From Thioalkalivibrio sp. (lineage in GTDB: Bacteria > Pseudomonadota > Gammaproteobacteria > Ectothiorhodospirales > Ectothiorhodospiraceae): a stretch of 15,567 nt of DNA. The notes under the pieces are model-generated. The model did not search any database. It saw only the letters and a program-made list of their open reading frames with translations, and had not been told where the DNA came from. Where the stretch lies: the NCBI GenBank assembly GCA_007120575.1, contig SKNJ01000214.1:1-15567 (forward strand), written 5' to 3'. Below, in pieces: positions 14,400 to 15,567 of this stretch. Made by a program: the position numbers and the translations under genes. The first letter of the stretch is position 1; each line of letters begins with the position of its first letter.

Positions 14400-15566
14400 A
14401 TGCAAGTTGGCCCCCGCGAGATCACCACGCCCTTCCGGCCCATCCCCCTGGATATCCCGGAGGGCATGAAGCCGAACGAATTCTTCAACAGCACCGAGAA
14501 CCTCGCCGATCTGGTCAACAACAACGGGCTGCTGGTCAATCCCGAAAACCTGCTGCTCTATCGCAAGGCGCTGGGCCACAGCAACGAGTTCGACTGTTCC
14601 ATCATCTACAACACCTCGCAGGCGATTCTCGATCCGATGGGGCGCCCGGTGCGGCGTACCCAGGTCCCCGAGCCGGTGCGGCATGTCTGGAACCGGATGA
14701 ACGGGGTGATTATCGAGTACATGCTGGAACAGTACCCGGACCCGGCCGAGGCCCTGGTGCTGGCGGGCGAGGCGAGTCTGGATGCCACCTGGCCACTGAC
14801 CGCGCCGGGGGTGCCCAGCATCCGCATGCTCCACAACCACTTCATGGTGTTCCCGATGGCGACGCTCACCGCGTCGCCGCTGGCGGACCCGGGCAATCCC
14901 AACCTGACCGATGGCGGCCAGCACAGCCTGTTCCAGGCCTACATGCGCGATGTCTACCGCACATTCTTTACCCGGGCGCTGGATCTGCAGATCCTGCGCC
15001 CGGCGGCCGACCACGACGCGCGTCTTGGCCTGACCGGCTATCCGCACGGCCTGCCGAGCTGGGAGATCCAGGGCGGGGTCGAGGCGCTCCAGGACATCCG
15101 TTTCTGGCGCGAATACGACGCCGTTCTGAAGGGCTTTCTGGACTTCTACCGTACCTTTTTCTCGCAGGTGTCCACGCGCAATGCGCCGATGCCCGAGGGC
15201 GTTCATTTCCGCAATGCGGTGGAAGAGGTCTTGTTATTCAATAACGACTTCCTGAAGACCGCCAAGAAGGTGCGCGACCGCTGCTTTACCGATGCCAAGT
15301 ACGCCCATGCGATCCGCTGGCAGCCAGCGTTCAAGCAGCTGATCTATCGTAACGATGAGGGCCGCCTGATCGTCACCATCAGCCAGAACTCGATTGGCAA
15401 CGCGATTACCGAACTGCTGGGCGTGGTGGTCAACCGGGTGCCGGATGCGGAGGCCTACGAACGACACGAACCGGCGCTGATCGAAAGGCTTCTGGAGGTG
15501 CGCCGCCGCCTGGTGGAGGTCGATCTGGGCGAAGGGATTGAGACCGATGGCTGGCCCGCGGCCTGA
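14400..15566 (+). CDS. Protein of unknown function, 388 aa
   Basis: I do not recognise the family. The complete 388-residue protein has no signal peptide or membrane span and looks like a folded cytosolic protein. Noted features: an N-terminal segment rich in short polar motifs (FFNSTENLADLVNNNGLLVN, 26-45), a PSIRMLHNHFMVFPMATLTA segment near residue 140 with a His-Asn-His, an aromatic-rich middle (TFFTRAL, FWREYDAV, FLDFYRTFFSQV), basic KTAKKVRDRC, and a conserved-looking ISQNSIGNAITELLGVVVNR near residue 330. The His-Asn-His is a loose match to metal- or phosphate-binding patterns and is not evidence of an HNH nuclease. The start is chosen for AAAGGAG at 14381-14387, though the 12-base spacing is long; the frame is open further upstream but that overlaps adk on the other strand. 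Divergent from adk. Confidence 0.8.
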   Translation: MQVGPREITTPFRPIPLDIPEGMKPNEFFNSTENLADLVNNNGLLVNPENLLLYRKALGHSNEFDCSIIYNTSQAILDPMGRPVRRTQVPEPVRHVWNRMNGVIIEYMLEQYPDPAEALVLAGEASLDATWPLTAPGVPSIRMLHNHFMVFPMATLTASPLADPGNPNLTDGGQHSLFQAYMRDVYRTFFTRALDLQILRPAADHDARLGLTGYPHGLPSWEIQGGVEALQDIRFWREYDAVLKGFLDFYRTFFSQVSTRNAPMPEGVHFRNAVEEVLLFNNDFLKTAKKVRDRCFTDAKYAHAIRWQPAFKQLIYRNDEGRLIVTISQNSIGNAITELLGVVVNRVPDAEAYERHEPALIERLLEVRRRLVEVDLGEGIETDGWPAA

Positions 15567-15567
15567 A

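Noticed and set aside
14815..14875. His-Asn-His in the unknown 388-residue protein as an HNH nuclease motif
   Set aside because: The HNH nuclease motif is spread over about 30-40 residues with a specific fold; three adjacent residues are not evidence for it.

Overview
The window is GC-rich, tightly packed bacterial chromosome. Gene content and order (hisBHAF-hisE followed by tatABC, gpmI, mutM, rpmB-rpmG, adk, and a pyrophosphate-type phosphofructokinase) point to a gammaproteobacterium. The PPi-type PFK and the overall protein character suggest a chemolithotroph of the Ectothiorhodospiraceae / Thioalkalivibrio kind; that taxonomic guess is inference from memory of families, not a computed result.

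Layout. Positions 1-120 are the 3' end of a group II intron (domains V and VI, apparently group IIC), whose body lies outside the window. A 126-residue protein of unknown function follows (187-567). From 691 to 6072 there is a near-continuous plus-strand run: hisB, hisH, hisA, hisF, hisE, then tatA, tatB, tatC. The his genes make four middle steps of histidine synthesis (HisE, HisA, HisF/HisH, HisB); hisI, which acts between HisE and HisA, is not here. The tat genes make the twin-arginine protein export system. gpmI (glycolytic phosphoglycerate mutase) and a small cupin follow as a pair (6164-8079).

The next block is on the minus strand: mutM (8-oxoguanine repair glycosylase) and, upstream of it, an EAL-HDOD signalling protein. 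A 71-residue protein of unknown function is divergent from the latter. It converges on rpmG-rpmB (ribosomal proteins L33 and L28) across a bidirectional terminator. Divergent from rpmB is a secreted dienelactone-hydrolase-fold protein that seems to have lost its catalytic Cys and His, then a PPi-dependent phosphofructokinase. That gene converges on adk (adenylate kinase), with two strong hairpins between them. The last gene, divergent from adk, encodes a 388-residue protein I do not recognise.

Most of the window is housekeeping. The points most worth a second look are the intron remnant at the left edge, the apparent pseudoenzyme at 11226-12098, the unknown protein at 14400-15566, the unusually long polar tails on TatB and TatC, the shared extended -10 promoter element TTGCTA, and an apparently leaderless mRNA for the EAL-HDOD gene. 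I found no CRISPR array, tRNA, rRNA, transposase or defence system.
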